Part shown: piece after piece, positions 35,808 through 45,224 of the stretch
Numbering within the stretch: position 1 is the stretch's first letter
Layout: each line of letters begins with the position of its first letter
Assembly: GCF_010448835.1 (NCBI RefSeq)
Contig: NZ_CP048409.1
Location: forward strand, 1,992,001-2,056,000
Direction: 5' to 3'
Source of the DNA: Draconibacterium halophilum
Lineage (GTDB): Bacteria > Bacteroidota > Bacteroidia > Bacteroidales > Prolixibacteraceae
Length of the DNA: 64,000 nucleotides
Notes under the pieces: model-generated
The model's database searches: none
Told to the model about the DNA's origin: nothing
Seen by the model: only the letters and a program-made list of their open reading frames with translations
Translations under genes and position numbers: made by a program

Positions 35808-38800
35808 ATGGTGAAGAATGTCATAACCGCGATAGTCGTATTCGGCCTGTTTTTTTCTTGTGCCAATAAAACAGAAGAGCATCTGGCGGCTACTTTATTT
35901 CAGTTTGTTCCGGCAAAAAACAGTGGAGTCGATTTCGTCAACAGTGTGAAGGACGAAAAAGACTTTAACATATTTACGTACCGTAACTTTTACAATGGAG
36001 GGGGAGTTGGAATTGGAGACATAAACAACGATGGATTTTCTGATATTTACATGATTGCAAATATGGGAGAGAACAAACTCTACCTCAATCAAGGTGATTT
36101 TACGTTTAAAGATATTACCGAAAAGGCTGGAGTTAGTGGTAAACGGGCTTGGTCTACCGGCGTTGCAATGGTCGATGTAAATCAAGACGGATTACTTGAT
36201 ATTTACGTATGTAATGCCGGAAACGTTGAAGGCGACGACCATAAAAACGAACTCTTCATCAACAATGGAGATTTGACTTTCACCGATAAAGCCACAGATT
36301 ATAACCTTGATGATGCAGGTTATACAACTCATGCTGCTTTTTTTGATTACGACAGTGATGGTGACCTTGATGTTTACATTCTGAATAACAGTTTTATTCC
36401 GGTTAATAGCCTTGGTTATTCAAACCGACGAATGCTAAGAAGTGATGAATGGAGCCTACCCGATGAATACCGGGGAGGTGGTGACAAACTTATGCAAAAT
36501 GATAACGGCAAGTTTGTGGATGTTAGCGAGGAAGCTGGAATTATGGGGAGTCTGATTGCTTTTGGAATGGGCGTTACCGTTGGTGATATTAACCAGGATA
36601 TGCTGCCTGATATTTATATATCAAACGATTTTTACGAATGCGATTACATGTATATCAACCAGGGAGACGGAACTTTTAAAGAAAGTTTGCGTGATTATAT
36701 CCAGCATTTAAGCATGTCGTCGATGGGAGCTGATTTGGCAGATATTAATAACGATGGTTATGCCGAGATTTTTGTTACCGATATGCTTCCTGAAGGTGAT
36801 GAACGCCTAAAAAATACCAGTGAGTTTGAAACCTACGATCTGGTTGATATGAAATATGATCTTGGGTTTTATAATCAGTACATGCAAAATGCTTTGCACC
36901 TAAATAATGGGAATGAAACCTTTTCTGAAATAGCCTATTACAGCGGTTCGGCACAAACAGATTGGAGTTGGGGCGCTTTATTGCTGGATATGGATAACGA
37001 CGGTTACCGCGACATTTATGTGTCTAATGGTATTTATTATGATCTCACCGACATGGATTTTATGGACTACTTTGCCGATAAAATTATGCAGAAGATGAAA
37101 CAGTCGGGAGAGAAGGAGGAAGTTGAAAACATTATTAGTCAGATGCCCAGTAACCCGATTCCAAATTATGCCCTTCGCAACAATGGTAATCTTACATTTG
37201 AAAATATGGCTGCCAGCTGGGGGCTTGATGTACCCAGTTTTTCAAATGGTTCGGCTTATGGCGATTTGGATAATGATGGTGATCTGGATTTGGTAATCAG
37301 TAATGTAAACCAAATCTGTCATTTGTTTCGGAATACTACGAGTGATAAAGGGCTAAACAATTATATTGCTGTTGATTTAAAAGGGGGTGACAAAAACATT
37401 TTCGGTATTGGCGCTGCAGTATATGTCTATTACAACGGGCTTACTTTAAAACAAGAGGAGTTTCCTACTCGTGGTTTTCAATCTTCTGTAGGTTACCGGC
37501 TTAATTTTGGTCTGGCAAACCATCAGCAGGCTGATTCCGTAGTGGTTTACTGGCCAAATGGCTACAAGCAGCGCATTGATAATGTAGCTGCCAATTCCTG
37601 GTTAACGTTAGATGTTAATAATGCAACAACAAGCTACAATAGCCTGCCGAAAATAGAAACAGAAGAAGAAATTTTTGAGCAAAAACAAACGGCTTTTGAG
37701 AAACATAACGAGAACGTTTATATTGATTTTGAACAGGAAGGACTGGTGCCGCATAAAACGTCAAGAGAGGGACCTGCCATTGCTGTTGGAGATATTAACG
37801 GAGATAATCGTGATGATGTTTTTATTGGTGGCGCAACCGATGAAATTGCACAACTTTGGATTCAAAATCAGGCCGGAGACTTTATAAAAAGAAATAGTAA
37901 TGATTTGGCTACCGATAAGTTATTTGAAGATACTGCCGCTTTGCTTTTTGATGCAGATGATGATGGCGACACGGATTTGTACGTCGGGTCCGGGGGAAAC
38001 GACGCACCATCTGCAGACGAAAAGTTAATGGATCGTTTGTACCTTAATGATGGCCGCGGTAACTTTACCCATGCAGCATCTGCTTTGCCCAATATGCGTT
38101 ACAATACATCGGTAATTGCGGCCAACGATTTTGACGCAGATGGCGATGCCGATCTTTTCATTGGAAACATGGGAGTTTCACAAATTTATGGTATCAATCC
38201 AAAACAATATTTGCTTGAAAACGATGGTCACGGAAATTTTACGGATGTAACAGAATCAAAAGCGTATAAGCTTATGGATGCCGGAATGGTTACTGATGCG
38301 CTGTGGTATGATATTAATAACGATGAGCGTAAAGAACTAATTGTTGTTGGCGAGTGGATGGCACCCAAGATATATGCCTCAAATGGGCGTCGTTTACAAG
38401 AGCTTTCAAGTAGTCTCGATTCGCTAACAGGATGGTGGAATGCAGTGTCGGCAGCCGATCTTAATTTAGATGGTACTGCTGATTTGGTACTGGGCAACAG
38501 GGGCTTAAATATGTACTACCATGCCAGCCACGAAAACCCGGCAAAAATGTTTATCCACGATTTCGATAATAACGGAACTGTGGAGCAAATTCTTACTCGC
38601 CATTTAGATGGAATGGACAAACCTATTCCTTTAAAGCGGGAACTTACCAACCAAATTGTTTCGCTTAAAAAAACAAACCTGACCTTTTCCGACTTTGCAA
38701 TAAAATCTATTTACGAAATTTTACCTTCCGAACTGCTCGATAATTCGTTGGTGAAGGATACCCGGATATTTGAAAGTGTTGTGGCATATAACAATGGCGA

Positions 38801-39125
38801 TCTGCAATTCAGCATCGACACTTTACCTGCAGAAATACAGTTTTCCAGTGTGAACCGAATTCTTACAACTGATGTAAATGGTGATAATTACCCGGATCTT
38901 TTGCTCGGAGGCAATGATTTTGACTATAAACCACAATTCGGCCGACTCGATGCCGGATTCTTCCATCTGCTGGAAGGAGGAGAACAGGGGTTTTCCCGAA
39001 TATCAAGATCCGGGATAAAAGGCACCGGAATGGTTCGAAGCCTTAATCAAATCACCATTAACAAAACTAAACATCTGCTAATTGGCATCAACGATGAAAA
39101 AGCTCAGCTATATAAAATCAAATAA
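35808..39125 (+). CDS. Large FG-GAP/VCBS repeat lipoprotein with ASPIC/UnbV domain (A)
   Basis: A 1105-residue surface-type lipoprotein (signal to LFFSCA). It has two beta-propellers made of FG-GAP/VCBS repeats with calcium-loop motifs such as DINNDGFSDIYM, DVNQDGLLDIYV, DLDNDGDLDLVI, DADDDGDTDLYVG and DVNGDNYPDLLLGG, on either side of an ASPIC/UnbV domain at ~518-602 (FPTRGFQSSVGYRLNFGL, VVYWPNG). Proteins of this kind are common beside SusC/SusD genes in Bacteroidota, but their role is not established; adhesion or glycan handling is inferred. It overlaps the next gene by 32 bases and has its own candidate promoter. Confidence 0.9.
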   Translation: MVKNVITAIVVFGLFFSCANKTEEHLAATLFQFVPAKNSGVDFVNSVKDEKDFNIFTYRNFYNGGGVGIGDINNDGFSDIYMIANMGENKLYLNQGDFTFKDITEKAGVSGKRAWSTGVAMVDVNQDGLLDIYVCNAGNVEGDDHKNELFINNGDLTFTDKATDYNLDDAGYTTHAAFFDYDSDGDLDVYILNNSFIPVNSLGYSNRRMLRSDEWSLPDEYRGGGDKLMQNDNGKFVDVSEEAGIMGSLIAFGMGVTVGDINQDMLPDIYISNDFYECDYMYINQGDGTFKESLRDYIQHLSMSSMGADLADINNDGYAEIFVTDMLPEGDERLKNTSEFETYDLVDMKYDLGFYNQYMQNALHLNNGNETFSEIAYYSGSAQTDWSWGALLLDMDNDGYRDIYVSNGIYYDLTDMDFMDYFADKIMQKMKQSGEKEEVENIISQMPSNPIPNYALRNNGNLTFENMAASWGLDVPSFSNGSAYGDLDNDGDLDLVISNVNQICHLFRNTTSDKGLNNYIAVDLKGGDKNIFGIGAAVYVYYNGLTLKQEEFPTRGFQSSVGYRLNFGLANHQQADSVVVYWPNGYKQRIDNVAANSWLTLDVNNATTSYNSLPKIETEEEIFEQKQTAFEKHNENVYIDFEQEGLVPHKTSREGPAIAVGDINGDNRDDVFIGGATDEIAQLWIQNQAGDFIKRNSNDLATDKLFEDTAALLFDADDDGDTDLYVGSGGNDAPSADEKLMDRLYLNDGRGNFTHAASALPNMRYNTSVIAANDFDADGDADLFIGNMGVSQIYGINPKQYLLENDGHGNFTDVTESKAYKLMDAGMVTDALWYDINNDERKELIVVGEWMAPKIYASNGRRLQELSSSLDSLTGWWNAVSAADLNLDGTADLVLGNRGLNMYYHASHENPAKMFIHDFDNNGTVEQILTRHLDGMDKPIPLKRELTNQIVSLKKTNLTFSDFAIKSIYEILPSELLDNSLVKDTRIFESVVAYNNGDLQFSIDTLPAEIQFSSVNRILTTDVNGDNYPDLLLGGNDFDYKPQFGRLDAGFFHLLEGGEQGFSRISRSGIKGTGMVRSLNQITINKTKHLLIGINDEKAQLYKIK

Positions 39126-42100
39126 TATCGTTTTACTTGTTTTGATTGCGGTTATATTAAGTGCATGTCAGTCAAAAGAGCGGCAATTTAAACTTCATTA
39201 CCCAGATAAAACCGGAATCGATTTTAAGAATGAAGTACATGATACCAAGCAGGCTAGTATTCTTGATTATTTAAACTATTACAATGGCGGAGGTGTTGCT
39301 GTAGGCGACGTCAATAACGACTCTCTTCCCGATCTGTTTTTTATCGGAAACCTTGAAAAGAACGGATTATTTCTTAATAAAGGGAATCTGCAATTTGAAA
39401 ATATTACTGAAAAAGCGGGAGTGGCAGGTAATTCCGACTGGAACACAGGAGTAGTAATGGCCGATGTGAACGGCGATGGCTGGTTAGATATTTATGTAAT
39501 GGCCGTTATTGGAATCTCAGGTTTTGAAGGGCATAATGAGTTATACATCAATCAGGGAGATGGAACTTTTAAGGAAGAAAGCCGGAAGTATGGGCTCGAT
39601 TTTGATACCTATTCGTCAACCGCTGCTTTTTTTGATTACGACAAAGACGGCGATCTCGATATGTACTTGTTGAATCAGGCCGTACACACCTCTAAATCTT
39701 ATGGAGCAGCCTCGCTACGCTTTAACCGTAAATACGAGTCGGGCGACAGGTTGCTTCGTAACGATGATGGTTATTTTAACGACGTTAGTGAGGAGGCAGG
39801 AATTTTCGGTGGCATCATCGGATATGGACTCGGCCTGGGAGTGGCCGACTTTAATAACGATGGCTGGGATGATGTTTTTGTTAGTAACGATTTTTTTGAA
39901 AACGATTATTACTACCTCAATAATGGCGACGGTACATTTTCTGAAAAGTTGACCGAGTGTTTTGGAATGACCAGTCGGTTTTCTATGGGGAATGATATTG
40001 CTGATATTAATGGCGATGGTTTTATGGATTTAATTACGCTGGATATGTTGCCGGAAGATGAAAAAGTGCTGAAGGCTTCAGACGGTGATAACAGTATGAG
40101 CCTGGAAAAGCTAAAACAAAAGTTGGGCTATCATCCGCAGTATTCGCGTAATATGATGCAGCTCAACAATGCAGGGAAATCGTTTACAGAAGTGGCTTTG
40201 CAGGCAGGAGTTGCCGCCACCGACTGGAGTTGGGCTCCTTTACTTGCTGATTATAACCAGGACGGATTTCTCGATCTTTTTGTGGGAACAGGTATCGAGC
40301 GTCGTCCAAATGATCTTGATTATATACGGTTTATTTCAAACGACCAGATTCAAGGGACCCTCGAAAATACCAACCTGATGGATAATTTGGCTTTAAAAGC
40401 TATGCCAACCGGCATTATTCACAACTATATTTTCGAAGGAACAGGATTTGAATTCATCGATCAATCGGGAAAATGGATACCGGATGATACCCTGAAAAGT
40501 ACCGGGGCCGTATTTGCCGATCTTGATAATGATGGCGACCCGGATATTATTACCAATAATTTTAATGCCCAACCGGTTATTTACGAAAACTTGAACAAGG
40601 CAGGAAATAACTACCTGAAATTGACTTTCGATTGTCAAACAAAAAACCGCTTCGGACTTGGAACAAAAGTGGTGTTGTATAACGATGGAAAAATACAAAT
40701 GCGCCAGTTGAATGTTACCCGTGGTTATCAATCTTCGGTTGATCCGGTGGTGCATTTTGGTTTAAATAAAGCAACCGTTGTGGATTCTTTGCTGATAATC
40801 TGGCCCGATAATACCTGGCAGACACTTCATCATGTGGAGGCAAACCAAATGCTGATCGTTCGGCCTGAATCCAAAAGAGAACCTTTTAACTGGAAACGCT
40901 TAAACCCTGAACTTGAACTCTGGTTTGAGGCTCCTGACTCCACAGAAATAATGCAGGCAAAACATGTCGAAAATGCCTATTCCGATTTCGATCGCGAGAA
41001 ACTTATTCCTTATATGATTTCGGCAGAAGGGCCGGCAATAGCAGTGGGTGATGTAAACAAAGATAACCGACCCGATTTTTTTATGGGAGCTGCAAAACAC
41101 GATACCGCCCGTCTATTCATCCAATCCGAAAAAGGGTTTGAAGAAAAAGTACTTCCGGCTTTTGTTGATGATGCTGTTTTTGAAGATGTAGATGCGCATT
41201 TTGTTGATGTTGATAATGATGGCGATTTGGATTTGTTTGTGGTTTCAGCTGGTGGCGAGTTTTATGGGCAAATGCCGGAATTAAAAGACCGGGTATACTT
41301 AAACGACGGATATGCAAATTTCACTCGAAGCGAAGTTGCAATTCCCGATTATTTTACCAACGGCTCCGTGGCTCGGTTTTGTGATTTTGATGGGGATGGC
41401 GATCAGGATATTTTTGTTGGAGGGCGAGCTGTCTCGTACCGCTTTGGGGCAATTCCGAAGTCTTATTTGCTGGTGAATAACGGAACTGGCCAATTCAGTA
41501 TAAGCGATCAGCCCGATATTTCAAAGGCTGGAATGGTGACAGATGCTACCTGGTGTGATGTTAATAATGATGAACAGCCCGATTTACTGGTGGTGGGAGA
41601 ATGGATGAATCCTCGTTTTTATGTGAATAATGCCGGTGAATTCTCGCTTGTAAAAAGCTTTATTCCTGAAAATCTCGCAGGTCTGTGGCGTGCAGTAATT
41701 CCTTTTGATGTGGACAACGATGGTGAAACTGAATTTTTGTTGGGAAATTGGGGGACGAATTCCAAGTTGCATGCTTCAAAAAAATTTCCGCTTCGGTTGT
41801 ACTTTCATGATTTTGATGAAAATGGCCAAACCGAAACGGTATTGGCCATGGAAAATAAAGAAAAATATTACCCCGTGAATACAAAAGATCAGTTGGATGA
41901 ACAGCTGGGAGAAATTACGGGCAGATACAAGAATTATCGCGATTTTGCAGGTGAAACCATGCCGCAAATATTTGGAGAAAAGTTACTTAATGATGCTTCT
42001 TTGCTCGATGTTACATGTTTGGAATCGGGCTATCTGGATAAAGTAGGTTCTGAATATCATTTTGTTTCGTTTTTACCAGAACTTCAGGTTGCTCCCATCA

Positions 42101-42375
42101 ATGAATTTCTTGTCAGTGATTTTAATCACGACGGGAAACAGGATGTGCTTGTGGCTGGTAATTTTCTTGGGGTGTCGCCTTTTCATGGCCGATATGTTGC
42201 CAACTCCGGTATTGTGCTAGCGGGTGATGGAAGCATTAAACGAGGAGTTTATTGTGGTTTGGATTATTCACAAAAAGAAATAAGAAAGCTGAATTTAATT
42301 GATGTTGGAAATGAAAGTTATGTGTTGGCAGCTCCAAACAACGAAGCGTTAATCTGGAATAAAGTGAAGAAATAA
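39094..42375 (+). CDS. Large FG-GAP/VCBS repeat lipoprotein with ASPIC/UnbV domain (B)
   Basis: Tandem paralogue of the gene before it, with the same layout: lipoprotein signal (VILSACQ), first propeller (DVNNDSLPDLFFIG, DYDKDGDLDMYLL, DFNNDGWDDVFVS), central ASPIC/UnbV domain (RQLNVTRGYQSSVDPVVHFG), second propeller (DVDNDGDLDLFVV, DFDGDGDQDIFVGG, DFNHDGKQDVLVAGN). The ATG at 39094 is preferred over the TTG at 39082. It starts inside the end of the previous gene (32-base overlap), so translation is probably coupled. The two proteins may act as a pair, perhaps at the outer membrane. No catalytic residues are recognised. Confidence 0.9.
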   Translation: MKKLSYIKSNNIVLLVLIAVILSACQSKERQFKLHYPDKTGIDFKNEVHDTKQASILDYLNYYNGGGVAVGDVNNDSLPDLFFIGNLEKNGLFLNKGNLQFENITEKAGVAGNSDWNTGVVMADVNGDGWLDIYVMAVIGISGFEGHNELYINQGDGTFKEESRKYGLDFDTYSSTAAFFDYDKDGDLDMYLLNQAVHTSKSYGAASLRFNRKYESGDRLLRNDDGYFNDVSEEAGIFGGIIGYGLGLGVADFNNDGWDDVFVSNDFFENDYYYLNNGDGTFSEKLTECFGMTSRFSMGNDIADINGDGFMDLITLDMLPEDEKVLKASDGDNSMSLEKLKQKLGYHPQYSRNMMQLNNAGKSFTEVALQAGVAATDWSWAPLLADYNQDGFLDLFVGTGIERRPNDLDYIRFISNDQIQGTLENTNLMDNLALKAMPTGIIHNYIFEGTGFEFIDQSGKWIPDDTLKSTGAVFADLDNDGDPDIITNNFNAQPVIYENLNKAGNNYLKLTFDCQTKNRFGLGTKVVLYNDGKIQMRQLNVTRGYQSSVDPVVHFGLNKATVVDSLLIIWPDNTWQTLHHVEANQMLIVRPESKREPFNWKRLNPELELWFEAPDSTEIMQAKHVENAYSDFDREKLIPYMISAEGPAIAVGDVNKDNRPDFFMGAAKHDTARLFIQSEKGFEEKVLPAFVDDAVFEDVDAHFVDVDNDGDLDLFVVSAGGEFYGQMPELKDRVYLNDGYANFTRSEVAIPDYFTNGSVARFCDFDGDGDQDIFVGGRAVSYRFGAIPKSYLLVNNGTGQFSISDQPDISKAGMVTDATWCDVNNDEQPDLLVVGEWMNPRFYVNNAGEFSLVKSFIPENLAGLWRAVIPFDVDNDGETEFLLGNWGTNSKLHASKKFPLRLYFHDFDENGQTETVLAMENKEKYYPVNTKDQLDEQLGEITGRYKNYRDFAGETMPQIFGEKLLNDASLLDVTCLESGYLDKVGSEYHFVSFLPELQVAPINEFLVSDFNHDGKQDVLVAGNFLGVSPFHGRYVANSGIVLAGDGSIKRGVYCGLDYSQKEIRKLNLIDVGNESYVLAAPNNEALIWNKVKK

Positions 42376-42415
42376 GGAAAGTGGATAAGTTGAATTTAGT
42401 GATGTTTACCTGATT

Positions 42416-43339
42416 ATGAAACGAAGAAAATTATATATTTCTATACCAATTCTGTTTCTAATTTTTACTGCAGCCCTGTGGTATTTTTTTCTGAAAAAGT
42501 GGGATTACAAGGTCATGTTTACAGCGCCGGTAAATTCGTCAGTAGCTTATTCATTTATACAGAATCATAACGAATGGGATGGAAAAACACTAAAAGCAGG
42601 ACAGCTTATTATTAAGGATGAAGAACCCTGGAAACAGCTGGCAAGCGAATTACAATTGAATGATGAGAAGTGGGATTTCAACTGGTTTTTAAAACAGAAA
42701 AATGATTCAGTAACGAAAGTTGTTGTTCAGTGTTCTCAGCCTAATCGAAAAATGAAGAATCGCTTTGATATCCTTTTGCAGCGCTCAATATTTTCAAAAA
42801 GCGTGAAAAAGAATATCAAGATTATTCGCGATAAAATGATAGAAAGAAGCAACGAATTTAGCTACACTTTTAAAGATTATAACAGCATTAACGAAATTGC
42901 CTGCATAGCCATTTCAACGCAAAGTACAATACGAGGAAAAGCTGATGAGATGATTCGTAACGTGCTAGACCTAAATATGTTTGTTAAGGATAATGAACTG
43001 GGGCTAAACGGAGATCCGATGCTTGTTATTCATCATTGGGATCCCTCAACTAATGTTATCAATTTTGAATTCTGTTTTCCTGTTATGCATCCTGAACGCA
43101 TTCCTGATCATCCAAATATAAAATTGAAAAAGGTAGTAGTATCAAAAGCAATATATGCTGAATATTTTGGGAACTATTGTTACTCTGACTATTCGTGGGG
43201 AGCGCTGTATAAAAAACTTAAAAAAGAAGAAGGAGATGAACCAACGGGAAGAATTATCGAAGTTTTTTACAATGACCCGCACTCTGGAGGAGACGACAAG
43301 ACATGGAAAGCAGGTATTTATATGGAACTGAGAAAATGA
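42416..43339 (+). CDS. Membrane-anchored protein with GyrI-like effector-binding domain
   Basis: A 307-residue protein with one N-terminal membrane helix (residues ~8-27) and the rest probably periplasmic. The C-terminal ~150 residues look like a GyrI-like/AraC effector-binding domain: an AIYAEYFGNY segment, the SDYSWGALYKKLKKE helix and the ending EVFYNDP..KTWKAGIYMEL, which matches the family's closing pattern. The region before it could be a polyketide-cyclase/SRPBCC-like domain, less certain. Unlike most GyrI-like domains it has no DNA-binding domain. It may bind a small hydrophobic ligand. It lies 40 bases after the VCBS gene, perhaps in its operon. Confidence 0.7.
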   Translation: MKRRKLYISIPILFLIFTAALWYFFLKKWDYKVMFTAPVNSSVAYSFIQNHNEWDGKTLKAGQLIIKDEEPWKQLASELQLNDEKWDFNWFLKQKNDSVTKVVVQCSQPNRKMKNRFDILLQRSIFSKSVKKNIKIIRDKMIERSNEFSYTFKDYNSINEIACIAISTQSTIRGKADEMIRNVLDLNMFVKDNELGLNGDPMLVIHHWDPSTNVINFEFCFPVMHPERIPDHPNIKLKKVVVSKAIYAEYFGNYCYSDYSWGALYKKLKKEEGDEPTGRIIEVFYNDPHSGGDDKTWKAGIYMELRK

Positions 43340-43469
43340 TTGTTACAACATCAAAAAATATTTGCTACTTATGTTCATTTTTCACACTTTTGGAATATCA
43401 CTCTACTGGGTGAATAATTTAAATAGAATTGTTCTAAAACCTTGATCAGTCTGTGAGCATTCTGTTTTT

Positions 43470-43482
43470 TTGATCTGATCAA
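43470..43482. promoter_or_regulatory. Palindrome upstream of CRTAC1 gene, possible operator
   Basis: TTGATCTGATCAA is a perfect 6+1+6 palindrome, 46 bases before the ATG at 43528, with a further TTGATC 28 bases upstream (43442). No matching promoter box could be placed with confidence. Confidence 0.3.
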
Positions 43483-43527
43483 ATGTATAAAATGATTGTT
43501 TGGTGTTCTGATTAAAACTAACTAACT

Positions 43528-45216
43528 ATGACTTATCTGAAAATCAATCGCAGCTTTGTGTCAAACAAATTGCTGACACTTTCTGTAAGTATACTTTTAT
43601 TTGTTACTGCTTGTCAGTCGAATAAAAATACAGAATCAAAACAGCTTTTAACTCCACCTTCTGCTAATGATGCATTTTACCAGGAAATTGCCGACGAAAT
43701 AGGACTTGATTTTGTACACTCCATTGGCGACGATGAACTTTCCAACATTGTAGAGTCGAGTGGTGTAGGGGCTGCCTTTATTGATTTTGATCAGGATGGC
43801 TTCATTGATATTTACGCTTGCAATGGTACCTGGAGAGAAAATCTCAGCAGTGGTGATAAACCTAAAAATCCATCACACAATCACTTGTATAAAAATATGG
43901 GGAACGGAACATTTCGGGATGTGACGGAGCAGGCCAAAGTAGGCGGCCCGTGGTACGGAATGGGAATAACTGTTGGCGACTACGATAACGACGGATTCCC
44001 GGATATTTTCCTGAGTAACTTTGGCGAAAATGTATTGTTGCATAATAATGGCGACGGTACTTTTACGGATGAGTCGGAAAGTGCCGGTGTAAAAGGTGGC
44101 GGGAAATTTAGCGTAGGTGCTTCGTGGCTTGATTTTGATAACGACGGATTCCTTGATTTATACGTGGGCAATTATTTGTTTTTCGATCCGGAATATGATT
44201 ATTATTATGCACCTGATGGTTTTCCAGGGCCACTTGCTTATGACAGCCAACCAGATATTTTGTATCGCAACAATGGTGATGGAACTTTTGAGGATGTTAC
44301 GCAGGCAATGGGAATTGAAGATTTGGATGGACGAGCGATGGGAGTTGGTATTGCCGATTACAATGCCGATGGTTTTGTTGATATTTATGTTGCTAACGAT
44401 CATACCGTAAACTATTTGTGGCAGAATAATCAAGGAAAAGGTTTTACTGATGTGGGAACAATGTCGGGAACCGGCTTTAGCCAGTCGGGAGAGGCAACGG
44501 TAAGCATGTCGGTAGATTTTGCCGATTTTAATGGCGATGGATTGCTTGATATATTTATCTCTGACGACACATATTGTTCATTGTACAAAAACCTGGGCGG
44601 TAATGTTTTCAGCGATATATCATATTCCGCTGGCATTTCAGTGGCATCAGGGCAATTTGTTGGTTGGTCCTCCAGCTTTCTGGATTTTGATAATGATGGC
44701 GACGTGGATATTTTCAAAAGTAATGGTGAATTAAAACATTTATATGGCCACGAAGATCAGCTATTTGAAAACATTGGAAACGATAAGTTTGAAGATATAT
44801 CGGTTGATCTGAGTTCTTATTTTCAGGAGGAAAATGTTGGACGAGGCGCCTGCACCGGAGACTACGACAACGACGGTGATTTAGATATCTTCATCATGAA
44901 TATTGATGGTGCCTGCAAGTTTATTCGGAATAATAAAGGCAACCAAAACAATTGGATTGAATTTAGCTTGCAGGGAACAAAAAGTAATAGAGATGGAATT
45001 GGAGCATTGGTGAGTATAACATGTGGCGAAACCAAACAGGTTGCACAAAAGAAAAGCACAACCGGTTATCTCTCACAGGGCGATCCGCGTATGCACTTTG
45101 GCGTTGGGAAAAGCGAAACGATTGATCTGGTTGAGGTAAAATGGCCTTCGGGAATTGTGCAAAAAATAGCCAATATTCAGACCAATCAAATTTTGCCAAT
45201 TATTGAACCGGAATAA
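43528..45216 (+). CDS. CRTAC1-family lipoprotein (FG-GAP repeats + ASPIC/UnbV)
   Basis: A 562-residue lipoprotein (signal to VTACQ) with one propeller of FG-GAP repeats carrying calcium loops (DFDQDGFIDIYAC, DYDNDGFPDIFLS, DFNGDGLLDIFIS, DYDNDGDLDIFIM) and a C-terminal ASPIC/UnbV domain (~475-560; KKSTTGYLSQGDPRMHFGVG, VKWPSGIVQKI). This is the short form of the large VCBS proteins here and resembles CRTAC1-like proteins. It is 8 bases ahead of a cytochrome-like gene, so the two are certainly co-transcribed. The function is unknown; a secreted scaffold or ligand-binding role is inferred. Confidence 0.9.
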   Translation: MTYLKINRSFVSNKLLTLSVSILLFVTACQSNKNTESKQLLTPPSANDAFYQEIADEIGLDFVHSIGDDELSNIVESSGVGAAFIDFDQDGFIDIYACNGTWRENLSSGDKPKNPSHNHLYKNMGNGTFRDVTEQAKVGGPWYGMGITVGDYDNDGFPDIFLSNFGENVLLHNNGDGTFTDESESAGVKGGGKFSVGASWLDFDNDGFLDLYVGNYLFFDPEYDYYYAPDGFPGPLAYDSQPDILYRNNGDGTFEDVTQAMGIEDLDGRAMGVGIADYNADGFVDIYVANDHTVNYLWQNNQGKGFTDVGTMSGTGFSQSGEATVSMSVDFADFNGDGLLDIFISDDTYCSLYKNLGGNVFSDISYSAGISVASGQFVGWSSSFLDFDNDGDVDIFKSNGELKHLYGHEDQLFENIGNDKFEDISVDLSSYFQEENVGRGACTGDYDNDGDLDIFIMNIDGACKFIRNNKGNQNNWIEFSLQGTKSNRDGIGALVSITCGETKQVAQKKSTTGYLSQGDPRMHFGVGKSETIDLVEVKWPSGIVQKIANIQTNQILPIIEPE

Positions 45217-45224
45217 TCCTGATT

